A stretch of 64,000 nt of DNA from a bacterium (GCA_009772925.1 WOUQ01000003.1:62001-126000), one strand, 5' to 3'; shown: positions 42,776 to 51,353, counted from the first letter of the stretch. The notes: generated by a model from the sequence alone, not told the origin. Translations and numbers: made by a program.

Positions 42776-43741
42776 ATGTTGAAAACGCGCGCAATTCCCA
42801 ACCGTATCAGCGTCGTGATGCCCTGCTACAACGCGGCGCCTTATCTCGCCGAGGCGGTGGGCTCGGCCCTGGGACAAAGCTACGCGGACGTGGAAGTCGT
42901 TCTGGTGGATGATGGATCGGACGATGATTCTGCGAAGATCGCCGAGCGTCTGGCCGTGGCGTATCCGGATCGCCTGATTATTCTGCATAGTCATCGCCAA
43001 GGTCCCTATCCGGCGCGCAACTTCGCGCTCAGCCAGACCAAGGGCGAATTCATCGCTTTTCTCGATGCCGATGACTGGTGGGATCCCCATGCGCTGGAAA
43101 AACTGCACGCGGCGCTGATCAAGCATGGAGCGGACATTGCCTATTGCGGATGGCAGAACGTAGGGGAGGGGATCGTTTCCGAGCCTTATGTGCCCCCCGA
43201 ATACGAAAAGGAAGATCCGGTAGCCCATTTCGTGCGTACCTGCCCCTGGCCCATCCACGCCGCCCTGGTCAAGCGGGAACTCGTCGACCATCTGGGTGGT
43301 TTCTCGGAGCGGCGTTTTTCCTCCATGGACTACGACTTCTGGCTGCGTGCCCTGGCATCGACCCGTCGCATGGTGCGCGTGCCCGAGGTGCTGGCCTATT
43401 ACCGCTGGCACGGTCAGGGCCAGGTGTCCGCGGTGAAATGGCGCCAGGTACTGGATGCCCTGGCCGCGCAACAGGATTTCATCCGCGCCAATCCGGGCTT
43501 GGTGGCCCACCTGCCCCGAGAGCGCCTGCGCGATCTCACCCACGGCCAGGTGTTGCGCCAGGCCTACCGGGCGTTCTGGAAGCGTGATCTGGTCTCCGCG
43601 CAGAGACTGTTTCGCCATGCCGCTTTCGCTGGCGCGTATCGAACCGGCGATCTGCGCCACATCCTCACCGCAGTGATGTTGCCCTCCACGCTGTATCGGG
43701 GTCTGGTGTCGCTCATCGACGGCAGGAGCTGCAGGACATGA
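42776..43741 (+). CDS. Glycosyltransferase family 2
   Basis: A 321-residue GT-A enzyme. ISVVMPCYNAAPYLAEAVGS and VEVVLVDDGSDDDSAKIAER bind the nucleotide sugar, FIAFLDADDWWDPHALEKL holds the D-x-D motif and DYDFWLRALAS the catalytic region. AGAGGAAGAGG just before ATG 42776 is the ribosome-binding site. It overlaps the deacetylase gene by four bases. Confidence 0.9.
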   Translation: MLKTRAIPNRISVVMPCYNAAPYLAEAVGSALGQSYADVEVVLVDDGSDDDSAKIAERLAVAYPDRLIILHSHRQGPYPARNFALSQTKGEFIAFLDADDWWDPHALEKLHAALIKHGADIAYCGWQNVGEGIVSEPYVPPEYEKEDPVAHFVRTCPWPIHAALVKRELVDHLGGFSERRFSSMDYDFWLRALASTRRMVRVPEVLAYYRWHGQGQVSAVKWRQVLDALAAQQDFIRANPGLVAHLPRERLRDLTHGQVLRQAYRAFWKRDLVSAQRLFRHAAFAGAYRTGDLRHILTAVMLPSTLYRGLVSLIDGRSCRT

Positions 43742-44535
43742 GTGTCGCCCGCGTTCCCGTTCTGATGTACCACCGCGTGGGAGAGGCCCATAACGCCTGG
43801 GAGGCGCGCTATGCCATCAGCCCCCGAGGATTCGCGGCCCACATGAGCGCGCTGCGCCGTCGCGGCTTCCGGGCCGTCGCCATCGATGATCTGGTGGCTT
43901 GGCTGGAGGGCAGGACCGCGCTACCGGAGGGGGCTTTCCTGCTGACTTTCGACGACGGCTTCCGGGGCGTGCGCGAGCATGCCTTGCCGGTGCTGGAGGA
44001 ATTGGGCTGGCCCTGCACCGTCTTCCTGGTCAGCGACCTGATCGGCGGCCAGGATGTCTGGACGCAGAAATCCAACCCCTCCGGGCAAACCTACCCCCTG
44101 CTGGATGCGGACGAGATTCGCGACATGCAGAACCGTGGCTGCACTTTCCATTCCCACACGCGCAGCCACACCAGCCTGCCCAGCCTGGACGATGCCGCCC
44201 TGGCGGACCAGTTGCGCGGCTCGCGCGAGGCGCTGGCCGCGTTGCTCGGCCATGCGGTCGAGTACATCGCCTATCCGTTCGGGCATCTTGATGATCGGGT
44301 CGAGGCCGCGACCAGGTCGGCGGGCTATCGGGCCGCCTTCTCCACCCAGCCGGGCTTCAACCGGCCGGACGTGAATCCCTTCCGCATTCGGCGCATGGAT
44401 GTCTATGGCACCGACACGCCGGCCATGCTCTTGCGAAAAATCCGCCTGGGCACGAACGATGGCGGCTTGGGGCATGCGTTCCTTTATTACATCAACCAGT
44501 TGAAAAGCCGCCTGAGCATTGGAGGCGGGAAGTGA
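43738..44535 (+). CDS. Polysaccharide deacetylase (NodB fold)
   Basis: A 265-residue NodB-type enzyme. It has PVLMYHRVGE at the start, LLTFDDGFRGVREHALPVL with the catalytic Asp and metal Asp, CTFHSHTRSHTSLPSL with the zinc histidines, and YIAYPFGHLDDRVEAATRSA as motif 3. It probably deacetylates polysaccharide or the lipid-linked precursor. The start overlaps the GT2 stop, so both are coupled. It is the third of four deacetylase-fold proteins in the window. Confidence 0.92.
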   Translation: MSVARVPVLMYHRVGEAHNAWEARYAISPRGFAAHMSALRRRGFRAVAIDDLVAWLEGRTALPEGAFLLTFDDGFRGVREHALPVLEELGWPCTVFLVSDLIGGQDVWTQKSNPSGQTYPLLDADEIRDMQNRGCTFHSHTRSHTSLPSLDDAALADQLRGSREALAALLGHAVEYIAYPFGHLDDRVEAATRSAGYRAAFSTQPGFNRPDVNPFRIRRMDVYGTDTPAMLLRKIRLGTNDGGLGHAFLYYINQLKSRLSIGGGK

Positions 44536-44559
44536 AGAGGGTTATGGTGATCTGCTCAT

Positions 44560-44626
44560 TCGCGGCTGAAGCCGCTCCTACACCTCTCCGGCCGGCCCCC
44601 CGCGTAGGAGCGCCTTCAGGCGCGAA
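44560..44626. repeat. Hybrid REP pair: type A and type B facing outward
   Basis: A reverse type A unit (CGGCTGAAGCCG stem, ending CTCCTAC at 44581) is followed after 22 bases by a forward type B unit (GTAGGAGCGCCTTCAGGCGC, 44604-44623). Unlike the other pairs the GTAG feet point inward, and the two stems belong to different subfamilies. It looks like the junction of two elements that lost their outer halves. Confidence 0.88.
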
Positions 44627-44689
44627 CCGTCACGCCAGCGCGCGCCACATTGCCTTCGCGGATAAAGCCGCCAACGGGGAAAACCGGGC

Positions 44690-45604
44690 ATGACCATCGC
44701 CTATACCGTGGCGTTGTGCACACACAACCACGCGGACCGGCTCGAACGTACCCTGGCCGACCTGCCGCGTATCCGCGTTCCCGACGCCGCCTGGGAATTC
44801 CTGGTCATCGACAACGGCAGCCGCGATGCCACCCCCGCGATGCTCGCCGGGCATGACTGGCCGCCGGGCTGGACGGTGCGCGTGGTGCGGGAGGAGAAGC
44901 TGGGGCTGTCCAACGCGCGCAACCGGGCCATCGCCGAGGCGCGCGGCGAGTACGTCATCTTCATGGACGATGACGAGACCGCCGATCCCGACTGGCTGCG
45001 CGCCTTCGAGCGGCTGATCACGGCGCGGCGTCCCGATGCCTTCGGCGGGCGCATCCAGGTGCTGTTCGAGGATGCCCGCCCGCCCTGGCTGAGCGACGAG
45101 CTGCTGGGCTTCCTTGGCGAACTGAACCGGGCCGAAGCCATCTGCCCCCTGGTGGACCCAGGCTCCTCCTTCTACGGCGGCAACTTCGGCTTCCGCCGCC
45201 TGGTGTGCGACACGGTGGGCGGCTTCGACGCCATGCTGGGGCGCAAGGGCAGCGACAACACCGGCGGCGAGGAGGTGGATTTCTACCGCCGGTTGCTGCA
45301 AGCCGGGTTCAAGGTCTGGTGGACGCCCGAGGCGGTGATCCATCACCGCATCCAGGCGGCGAAGCTGAACCGGCGCTATTTCCGCGACTTGCATTACCGC
45401 CAGGGCCGCATGGAGGCCATCCGCCGGCGTGGCGAAGGCTCCCGCGTTCCACCGAAATATTTCTATGGTCAACTGGTGCGCGCGATCGCCTCGGTCTGGT
45501 CGGAATTCCGCGCCAGCGGGCGTGACGCCACACTCAGGAAGGAAATGAACGTGGCCTATTTCCTCGGGCAGATCGTCGGCTGGTCCCTGGGGCCCCGCGT
45601 CTGA
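44690..45604 (+). CDS. Glycosyltransferase family 2
   Basis: A 304-residue GT-A enzyme with AYTVALCTHNHADRLERTLA, FLVIDNGSRDATPAMLA, YVIFMDDDETADPDWLRAFE (D-x-D) and FYGGNFGFRR with GGFDAMLGRKGSDNTGGEEV, characteristic of a subgroup with the 'GEEVDFYRRL' catalytic segment. It is related to the next gene, 36 bases downstream, suggesting tandem duplication of an ancestor. Confidence 0.9.
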   Translation: MTIAYTVALCTHNHADRLERTLADLPRIRVPDAAWEFLVIDNGSRDATPAMLAGHDWPPGWTVRVVREEKLGLSNARNRAIAEARGEYVIFMDDDETADPDWLRAFERLITARRPDAFGGRIQVLFEDARPPWLSDELLGFLGELNRAEAICPLVDPGSSFYGGNFGFRRLVCDTVGGFDAMLGRKGSDNTGGEEVDFYRRLLQAGFKVWWTPEAVIHHRIQAAKLNRRYFRDLHYRQGRMEAIRRRGEGSRVPPKYFYGQLVRAIASVWSEFRASGRDATLRKEMNVAYFLGQIVGWSLGPRV

Positions 45605-45639
45605 GAATGCCCAGGCTGTCCATCAACCGCGTGTAGGGT

Positions 45640-46593
45640 ATGTCGACGCTCACCATCCTGATCTGCACCCATAACCGCGCGGCGTTGCTGGAACGGGTGC
45701 TGGCCTCGCTCAATGCGGCGCGGCGGCCGGAATCGTGGCGGGTCGACATCCTGGTGGCGGCCAATGCCTGCACGGACGGAACCGAAGCGCTGCTGACGTC
45801 CTACGAGCGCGAACAGGCAAGGCGCGATGGGCTGCCCCTCACCTGGTTTGCGGAACCGGTGCCCGGAAAATCCCACGCCCTCAACCAGGCGATGCCCCGC
45901 GTTTCCGCGGATGTCGTGGCCTTCGTGGACGATGATCATCGCGTGGATGCCGGGTTCCTGACCACAATCTGCCAGGCGGCCGAGGCGCATCCCGCGACGG
46001 ATCTGTTCTGTGGGCGCATCCTGCCCGACTGGGATGGCGGCGAACCGGCCTGGGTGCACGACCAGGGTCCCTATCGCATCTACCCGCTGCCGGTACCCCG
46101 TTACGATCTCGGCGCCGAGCCCAGGGAGATCCATGACGAGGGGCCGTTGCCGGGCGGGGGCAATCTGTTTTTGCGCGTTCCCTGGCTGGCCAGGGTGGGG
46201 GATTTCTCCACCGAGTTCGGCCCCAAGGGGCACGACCTGGGCGGCGCGGAAGACCTGGAATGGGTTCGCCGCGCCCTGGCGCTGGGCGCCCGGCTGCGCT
46301 ATGCCCCCGAGGTCCTTCAGTACCACTACGTCGATACCCAGCGCCTGCGCCTGGGGTATCTGGTGCGCAAGGCGTTCGAGCGCTCCGCGTCCTCGGTGCG
46401 CCTGCGCCATAGCGTGGAAAAGGTGCCGCTGTTCACCTATCGCAAGCTGGCGGGATATCTGCTGAGGGGCCTGTTCAGCCTGCACTGGCCGCGTACCCGG
46501 TTTTTCCTGGTGCGGTTCGCCGCCGCGCTGGGGGAGATCAAGGGCTACCGCCAGGTGGCGCGGGAGCAGGCTGCCCGGGTTCATTCCCGCTAG
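45640..46593 (+). CDS. Glycosyltransferase family 2
   Basis: A 317-residue GT-A enzyme. TLTILICTHNRAALLERVLA and DILVAANACTDGTEALLTSY are the nucleotide-binding part, VVAFVDDDHRVDAGFLTTIC holds the D-x-D motif, and PGGGNLFLRVPW with GGAEDLEWVRRALAL is the catalytic part. GTAGGGT precedes the ATG. It has the same arrangement as its upstream neighbour. Confidence 0.9.
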   Translation: MSTLTILICTHNRAALLERVLASLNAARRPESWRVDILVAANACTDGTEALLTSYEREQARRDGLPLTWFAEPVPGKSHALNQAMPRVSADVVAFVDDDHRVDAGFLTTICQAAEAHPATDLFCGRILPDWDGGEPAWVHDQGPYRIYPLPVPRYDLGAEPREIHDEGPLPGGGNLFLRVPWLARVGDFSTEFGPKGHDLGGAEDLEWVRRALALGARLRYAPEVLQYHYVDTQRLRLGYLVRKAFERSASSVRLRHSVEKVPLFTYRKLAGYLLRGLFSLHWPRTRFFLVRFAAALGEIKGYRQVAREQAARVHSR

Positions 46594-46605
46594 ACATCGA
46601 CCGTC

Positions 46606-47556
46606 ATGCCCAGCCTGCGAAACCTGCACAAACTCCTCGACGCGGATATCCGCGCCAAGAACCTGCTCGCTCTGCGCCGTGCGGCGCGCGGCCTGGCCTA
46701 CGACCTGGCGCGGCCGGCCATGCCCGACCCCGTGTTCGTGCTGGGCTGTTCCCGTTCCGGCACCACGGTGACCTTCGAGACGCTGGCCGCCGCGCCCCAA
46801 TTCATGAGCCTGGGGGTGGAGATTCCCGAGTTCTGGAACGGCCTGTACGGTCCCCTCAACAATGGTTGGCTGTCGGAGGCGGCGGGAGAGAAACAGGCCA
46901 GGCCGGAACACCGCCACGCTGCCCTGCGCTATTTCTACCAGCGTCTCGGACGTGGCCAGATGCTGGACAAGACCTGCATCAACACGCTGCGCGTGCCTTA
47001 CCTGCATGCGCTGTTCCCCAATGCCCGCTATGTGTTCATCCAGCGCGACGGGCGCGACAACATCAGCTCCATGATCGACGGCTGGCGCCTCGGCCGCACC
47101 GACGGCTCGTTCCATCTCAGCCAGTTTTTCGGCCCGTTTCCGGAGCCGGTGGCGATCAACGGTGGCGAGTTCCGGGAATGGCATTTCTTCCTGCCGCCGG
47201 GTTGGCGCGAGTACAACCAGGCCAGCCTGGAGGAGGTTTGCGCGTTCCAGTGGATCTCCGCCAACCGACTGGCCCTGGAAGGCCGGCGCCTGATTCCGCC
47301 GGAGAACTGGATTCAACTGCGCTACGAGGACCTGTTCGAACGCCCCGTGGAGATGTTCCGCGAAGCCTTCGAGCGTCTCGGCGTGCCGTTCGACGAGGCC
47401 TTGAGGACCCGCTGTGCCCACCTGGCCCCGACCAGCATCGTGAAAGGCAAGCCGAAGAAGCAGAAATGGAAGGACCACAACCCCGAGGCGATCGAGCGCA
47501 TCCTGCCCATGATCCGGCCCATGATGGAAGAGTTGGGCTATGACTGCGATGCCTGA
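46606..47556 (+). CDS. PAPS-dependent sulfotransferase-family protein
   Basis: A 316-residue sulfotransferase. The 5'-phosphosulfate-binding loop is FVLGCSRSGTTVTFETLA, and the 3'-phosphate-binding segment is RYVFIQRDGRDNISSMIDGWR. The C-terminal IQLRYEDLFERPVEMFREAF is also typical. It should transfer sulfate from PAPS to a sugar hydroxyl, making part of the polysaccharide sulfated. Twelve bases separate it from the GT2. A sulfatase-fold protein is encoded 1.7 kb downstream. Confidence 0.9.
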   Translation: MPSLRNLHKLLDADIRAKNLLALRRAARGLAYDLARPAMPDPVFVLGCSRSGTTVTFETLAAAPQFMSLGVEIPEFWNGLYGPLNNGWLSEAAGEKQARPEHRHAALRYFYQRLGRGQMLDKTCINTLRVPYLHALFPNARYVFIQRDGRDNISSMIDGWRLGRTDGSFHLSQFFGPFPEPVAINGGEFREWHFFLPPGWREYNQASLEEVCAFQWISANRLALEGRRLIPPENWIQLRYEDLFERPVEMFREAFERLGVPFDEALRTRCAHLAPTSIVKGKPKKQKWKDHNPEAIERILPMIRPMMEELGYDCDA

Positions 47557-47569
47557 CCAACCCCGTTTT

Positions 47570-47637
47570 GTAGGAGCGCCTTCAGGCGCGAACTCCGCCG
47601 TTGGTCAAACCGCTTTCGCGCCTGAAGGCGCTCCTAC
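47570..47637. repeat. REP/BIME element, type B
   Basis: Inverted GTAGGA-GCGCCTTCAGGCGC units with the linker CCGCCGTTGGTCAAACCGC. It is almost the same as the copy at 47723. It lies just upstream of the RAYT gene. Confidence 0.93.
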
Positions 47638-47722
47638 GGTGGGTGAGGTTTTGGGGCCTGAAGGTGTGCCGGTTGGGGAAGGGGTGCTCGGAATGGTTGT
47701 GATGGCAGGTGAATCCTGCTTC

Positions 47723-47790
47723 GTAGGAGCGCCTTCAGGCGCGAATTCCTCCGTTGGTCAAACCGCTTTCGCGCCTGAAGGCGCTCCTAC
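47723..47790. repeat. REP/BIME element, type B
   Basis: Inverted GTAGGA-GCGCCTTCAGGCGC units with linker CCTCCGTTGGTCAAACCGC, near-identical to 47570-47637. Its right foot is 26 bases before the proposed RAYT start, so it forms the immediate upstream end of the transposase gene. Confidence 0.93.
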
Positions 47791-47815
47791 GGGGGATAGG
47801 TTTCGGGGGAGTGCT

Positions 47816-48253
47816 TTGCGCAAGGGCAGGTGGTCCGGGGATCACCAGGCCTATTTGATCACCACGGTCACCCATGGCCGCGAACCATTGCTTGCACAGC
47901 CACCCTGCGCTCGCGCTGTTGTGCAAGGCCTGCGCGGTTCTGCCTTGGAGCGTTTGTCTCATACCCATGCCTTTGTGGTCATGCCCGATCACGTGCATTG
48001 GCTGATGACCCTTTGTGAAGGAAGCAATCTTTCTCGCACGGTCGGCAAGCTCAAGGGAATCACGGCGCGCCGGATCAATGCGCTCCTGGGACGACAGGGT
48101 GCCCCCGTTTGGCAGCATGGCTTTCATGACCACGCTCTGCGGGGTTCGGAAGATATGCGCGACATCGCCCGCTATGTGGTGGCGAATCCATTACGCGCGG
48201 GTCTGGTGGATCGCCTCGGTGACTACCCATGGTGGGATGCTGAGAGGTTATGA
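47816..48253 (+). CDS. REP-associated tyrosine transposase (RAYT, Y1 HUH)
   Basis: A 145-residue TnpA_REP-type protein. The HUH metal-binding motif is VMPDHVHWLM (His59, His61) and the single catalytic Tyr is in RDIARYVVANPLRAGLV (Tyr120). VWQHGFHDHALR precedes it, as in the family. The start is inferred at TTG 47816, preceded by GGGGGA; no ATG exists between the REP element and the HUH motif, and upstream frame is REP sequence. The enzyme should nick and join REP hairpins as single strands. Elements flank it on both sides (47570, 47723, 48262). Confidence 0.88.
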   Translation: MRKGRWSGDHQAYLITTVTHGREPLLAQPPCARAVVQGLRGSALERLSHTHAFVVMPDHVHWLMTLCEGSNLSRTVGKLKGITARRINALLGRQGAPVWQHGFHDHALRGSEDMRDIARYVVANPLRAGLVDRLGDYPWWDAERL

Positions 48254-49224
48254 CCCAGTCCGTAGGAGCGCCTTCAGGCGCGAAATCCGCTATGGCCATT
48301 CCTGGGTTCGCGCCTGAAGGCGCTCCTACGGGGACGGGGGCGCTTGTTTCGGTGGTTGTGCCTGCCTACAACGCCGACTGGTGCGTGGTGCGGGCGGTGG
48401 ACAGCGTGCTGAAGCAGAGCTTTCAGGATTTTGAACTGATCGTGGTGAACGACGGCAGCACCGATCGGACGGCCGAGGTGCTGGCGGGCTATGGGGAGCG
48501 TCTGCGCGTCGTCGATCAGCCCAATGGTGGCCTGTCCAGCGCGCGCAACGCGGGCATCGCCGCGGCTGGCGGACGTTACGTCGCCTTTCTAGACGCCGAT
48601 GACTGGTGGTTGCCGGAGAAACTCGCCCGCCAGGTGGCGTGCATGGAGGCCCGCCCGGAACTCGTGTTCTGCTCCACCACCACCCTGGTACGGACCCCGG
48701 CAGGCGAGCCCTTGCCGGACTGGCGCTGCGGCGCGGGGGCGGGAACCCACCTGGAGCGTATCTTCGGTGCCAACGCGCACGTGGCCGGCAGCGGCTCCGC
48801 CGTGCTTGCCCGACGGGACGCATTCGCCCGGGTGGGGGGGTTCGACGAAGGCTTGCGCAGCCTGGAAGACATCGACATGTGGATGCGGCTGGCCACGCTG
48901 GGGGACTACGCCTGCATCGACGAGCCGCTGACCGCGATCGAGAAGCGGGGCGACAGCATGAGCGGCAATCTGGAAGTGATGCGGGCTGCCGCCATCACGG
49001 TGATGAAGAAAAACCGCCACCTGCTGCCCTCCGACCGGCAAGGCGGGTTCTGGCGCGCGGCGTACGCGGGGATGCTGGCCGACTACGCGAAATGGGCGTA
49101 CCGGCGCGGCCAGCGGGTCCGCGCCATGCTCGATCTGGCGCGGGGGCTCCTGCTGGCGCCGGTCGCGCGCGGGCGGCTACTCGCCGGCCTGCTCCTGGCG
49201 ATGGCAATGGGGCGGAAACTGTGA
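48250..49224 (+). CDS. Glycosyltransferase family 2 with REP-encoded N-terminus
   Basis: A 324-residue frame. The GT2 core begins only at about residue 33: LVSVVVPAYNADWCVVRAVD, LIVVNDGSTDRTAEVL, VAFLDADDWWLPEKL (D-x-D) and SLEDIDMWMRLATLGD. The first ~28 residues (after ATG 48250, which overlaps the RAYT stop) are a translation of the type B REP element at 48262-48329. ATG 48291 is also inside the element. The natural start may have been replaced by insertion, and translation now relies on the element. It directly precedes the sulfatase-fold gene (TGATG). Confidence 0.85.
   Translation: MTQSVGAPSGAKSAMAIPGFAPEGAPTGTGALVSVVVPAYNADWCVVRAVDSVLKQSFQDFELIVVNDGSTDRTAEVLAGYGERLRVVDQPNGGLSSARNAGIAAAGGRYVAFLDADDWWLPEKLARQVACMEARPELVFCSTTTLVRTPAGEPLPDWRCGAGAGTHLERIFGANAHVAGSGSAVLARRDAFARVGGFDEGLRSLEDIDMWMRLATLGDYACIDEPLTAIEKRGDSMSGNLEVMRAAAITVMKKNRHLLPSDRQGGFWRAAYAGMLADYAKWAYRRGQRVRAMLDLARGLLLAPVARGRLLAGLLLAMAMGRKL
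48262..48329. repeat. REP/BIME element, type B, within a coding frame
   Basis: Inverted GTAGGA-GCGCCTTCAGGCGC units with a linker unlike the upstream copies. It starts nine bases after the RAYT stop and its whole length is open in the GT2 frame. It is the right-hand flanking element of the transposase gene. Confidence 0.93.
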
Positions 49225-51353
49225 TGCCCATGGACGATCCGGGCTTCCTGGCCCTGGCTGTCCGCGCCAGCAACATGGCCGGCCTGGTGGCGGTCATGTT
49301 CTCCCTGTTGCTGCTGATCAAGTCGATGCTGGATTACAGCCAGACCGGGCCGCAATTGCGTCAGGAGGTGTTGGCCAATTATCGCGGCTACCTGGTATTC
49401 AGCCTGGGTCGGCTGACGCTGGCCAGCTTTCTGTTGGCGCTGTTCCTGGCCTTGCCGGGCGTGGTGGTCTATCTCGTTGGGTTGGTCCTGCTCGGCGGCG
49501 CTTACCAGGATCCGGCGGCACTCTTGGCCGCCGCGGCGTCCCTGGGAGTGCTGACACTGGCCCGGTTCTGCAAGGTGCTGCACGATTCGCCCGGGGTGAT
49601 CGTCGCCTCTTCCCATTACTCCATGGCGCACTTCTACCCGCTATGGGCGAAGTTATCCCCGTCCCGCTTGCGCATGGCCGGTCTGCTCCTGGCCGGCGCC
49701 TACGGGGTCTGGCTGAGCCTGGGCGCGCTGGCCTTGTATCGTGAAGGGGCCGGGTACGCCGCGCTGGTCCTGATGCTGCTCCACGGCTTGGTCCTGTGCG
49801 CGTTGAAATGCCCGCTGGCGGATCGGGAGCCGCGACCCGTCGCCGCGCGCCGCCGGACCGGCAGTCCCAATATCCTGATGCTGGGTTCCGATACCCTGCG
49901 CGCGGACCGGCTGGGCGCGGCCGGCTATCGGCGGGCGCTGACGCCGAATCTGGACCGCCTGGTGGCGCGCGGCGCTCTGTTTGGCCAATGCTACGTGCCG
50001 TGCGCGCGCACCGCGCCCAGCCTGCTTTCCCTCATGACCGGAACCTGGCCGCACCGGCATGGCATCCGGGACAATTTCGTCGCCGACAGTGAAACCGGCC
50101 TCAACGTGCCGGCCCTGCCCCGGCTGCTCGCCGACGCGGGCTACCACACCGTCGCGCTGGGGGACTGGGCGGCCGCCGACCTGGGCAAGTTCGACCTGGG
50201 TTTTCAGGACCTGGAAGTGCCCGACGACCAGTGGAACCTGAAATTCTTCCTGCGCCAGGGGCCCAAGGATTTAAGGCTGTTTCTCTCCCTGTTTGTGGAT
50301 AACGCGCTGGGCCGCTACTTCCTCGAGGAGATTCACTATTTGGCCGGCATCCCCAAGACCTGCCGCATCGGCCGGCGCGCGCGCCAGTTGTTGAGCCGGC
50401 TGGCCGCGGAGGACCGGCCCTTTCTGTTGAACGTGTTCATGGCCAGTACCCATCCCCCCTTCGCCAGCGAGCATCCCTACTACACCCTGTTCGCCGATCC
50501 CGCGTATCGCGGCCCCTCGAAGTTCGCCATGGCGCGGCTCACCGACCCCTTCGAGATCATCCGGCGCCAGGGCGAGCCGCGCGCCGAGTTCGACCTCGAT
50601 CAGATCCTGGACCTCTACGACGGCTGCGTGAAAAGCTTCGACGACGAGGCCGGCCGCATCCTGGATTACCTGGACCGCTGTGGCCTCACGTCCAATACGC
50701 TGGTGGTGGTGTACAGCGACCACGGCATGGAGTTTTTCGAGCACGAAACCTGGGGCCAGGGCAATTCCGCCATTGGCGAACAGTCGGCGCGGGTTCCCCT
50801 GATTCTCGCGGGCCCGCAGCTTTCCTCCGCTCAGTCCCTGGACGCGGTCACGCGCACGGTGGATGTCGCCCCGACCCTGCTCGATTTGCTGGGATTGCCG
50901 ATCCCGCCGGAAATGGAAGGCATTTCCCTGGCGTCGGCGTTGCGCGGCGAACTCCCCCCCCCCGAATTGCCGGCATTCCACGAAACCGGCATCTGGCTCA
51001 CCGAGGTGCCGGGCATGCCCCAGGGCCACTTGCGTTACCCCAACCTGCTGGACTTGCTGGAGATTCCGGACACCGCCAGCAGTACCCTGGCGATCAAACC
51101 CGAGTTCCAGAAGCGGATCATCGCCGCCAAGGACCGCATGATCCGCGAGGGAGCCTGGAAGCTGGTGTATCAGCCCCTGGAGACGGGTTATCTGCTGAAA
51201 CTCTTCGACCTGGAGCGGGACCCGCACTGTGCCAGTGATGTGGCCGGAGAACACCCGGACGTCACGGCGCGGCTTTGGGAACGCTTGGAGGAGTGGATGC
51301 GGGCCGATCCGTACTCTGGGGATCCGGGCAGAAACGGCACCAGGGGTTCGTAG
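49224..51353 (+). CDS. Sulfatase-fold membrane protein lacking the sulfatase cysteine
   Basis: A 709-residue protein starting at ATG 49224, overlapping the GT2 stop. The N-terminal ~200 residues contain about five hydrophobic helices. The C-terminal part is of the alkaline phosphatase/sulfatase superfamily: NILMLGSDTLRADRLGAAGY (metal Asp pair), TAPSLLSLMTGTWPHRHGIR and VVVYSDHGMEFFEHETWGQG. The nucleophile position holds Thr263 rather than the formylglycine-forming Cys (C-x-P-x-R), as in LtaS/EptA-type transferases. It could add phosphoethanolamine or phosphoglycerol to the polysaccharide, or hydrolyse a phosphoester; true sulfatase activity is less likely. The 3' end overlaps the convergent TPR gene. 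Confidence 0.85.
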   Translation: MPMDDPGFLALAVRASNMAGLVAVMFSLLLLIKSMLDYSQTGPQLRQEVLANYRGYLVFSLGRLTLASFLLALFLALPGVVVYLVGLVLLGGAYQDPAALLAAAASLGVLTLARFCKVLHDSPGVIVASSHYSMAHFYPLWAKLSPSRLRMAGLLLAGAYGVWLSLGALALYREGAGYAALVLMLLHGLVLCALKCPLADREPRPVAARRRTGSPNILMLGSDTLRADRLGAAGYRRALTPNLDRLVARGALFGQCYVPCARTAPSLLSLMTGTWPHRHGIRDNFVADSETGLNVPALPRLLADAGYHTVALGDWAAADLGKFDLGFQDLEVPDDQWNLKFFLRQGPKDLRLFLSLFVDNALGRYFLEEIHYLAGIPKTCRIGRRARQLLSRLAAEDRPFLLNVFMASTHPPFASEHPYYTLFADPAYRGPSKFAMARLTDPFEIIRRQGEPRAEFDLDQILDLYDGCVKSFDDEAGRILDYLDRCGLTSNTLVVVYSDHGMEFFEHETWGQGNSAIGEQSARVPLILAGPQLSSAQSLDAVTRTVDVAPTLLDLLGLPIPPEMEGISLASALRGELPPPELPAFHETGIWLTEVPGMPQGHLRYPNLLDLLEIPDTASSTLAIKPEFQKRIIAAKDRMIREGAWKLVYQPLETGYLLKLFDLERDPHCASDVAGEHPDVTARLWERLEEWMRADPYSGDPGRNGTRGS

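Noticed and set aside
47540-47815. Upstream extension of the RAYT frame
   Set aside because: It translates two REP elements and part of the sulfotransferase end; RAYT homology begins only after the REP, so TTG 47816 is the better start.
47570-48329. Possible CRISPR-like array from the repeated 20-odd base units
   Set aside because: Units are palindromic pairs with irregular spacing and a transposase between them; no regular spacers and no cas genes.
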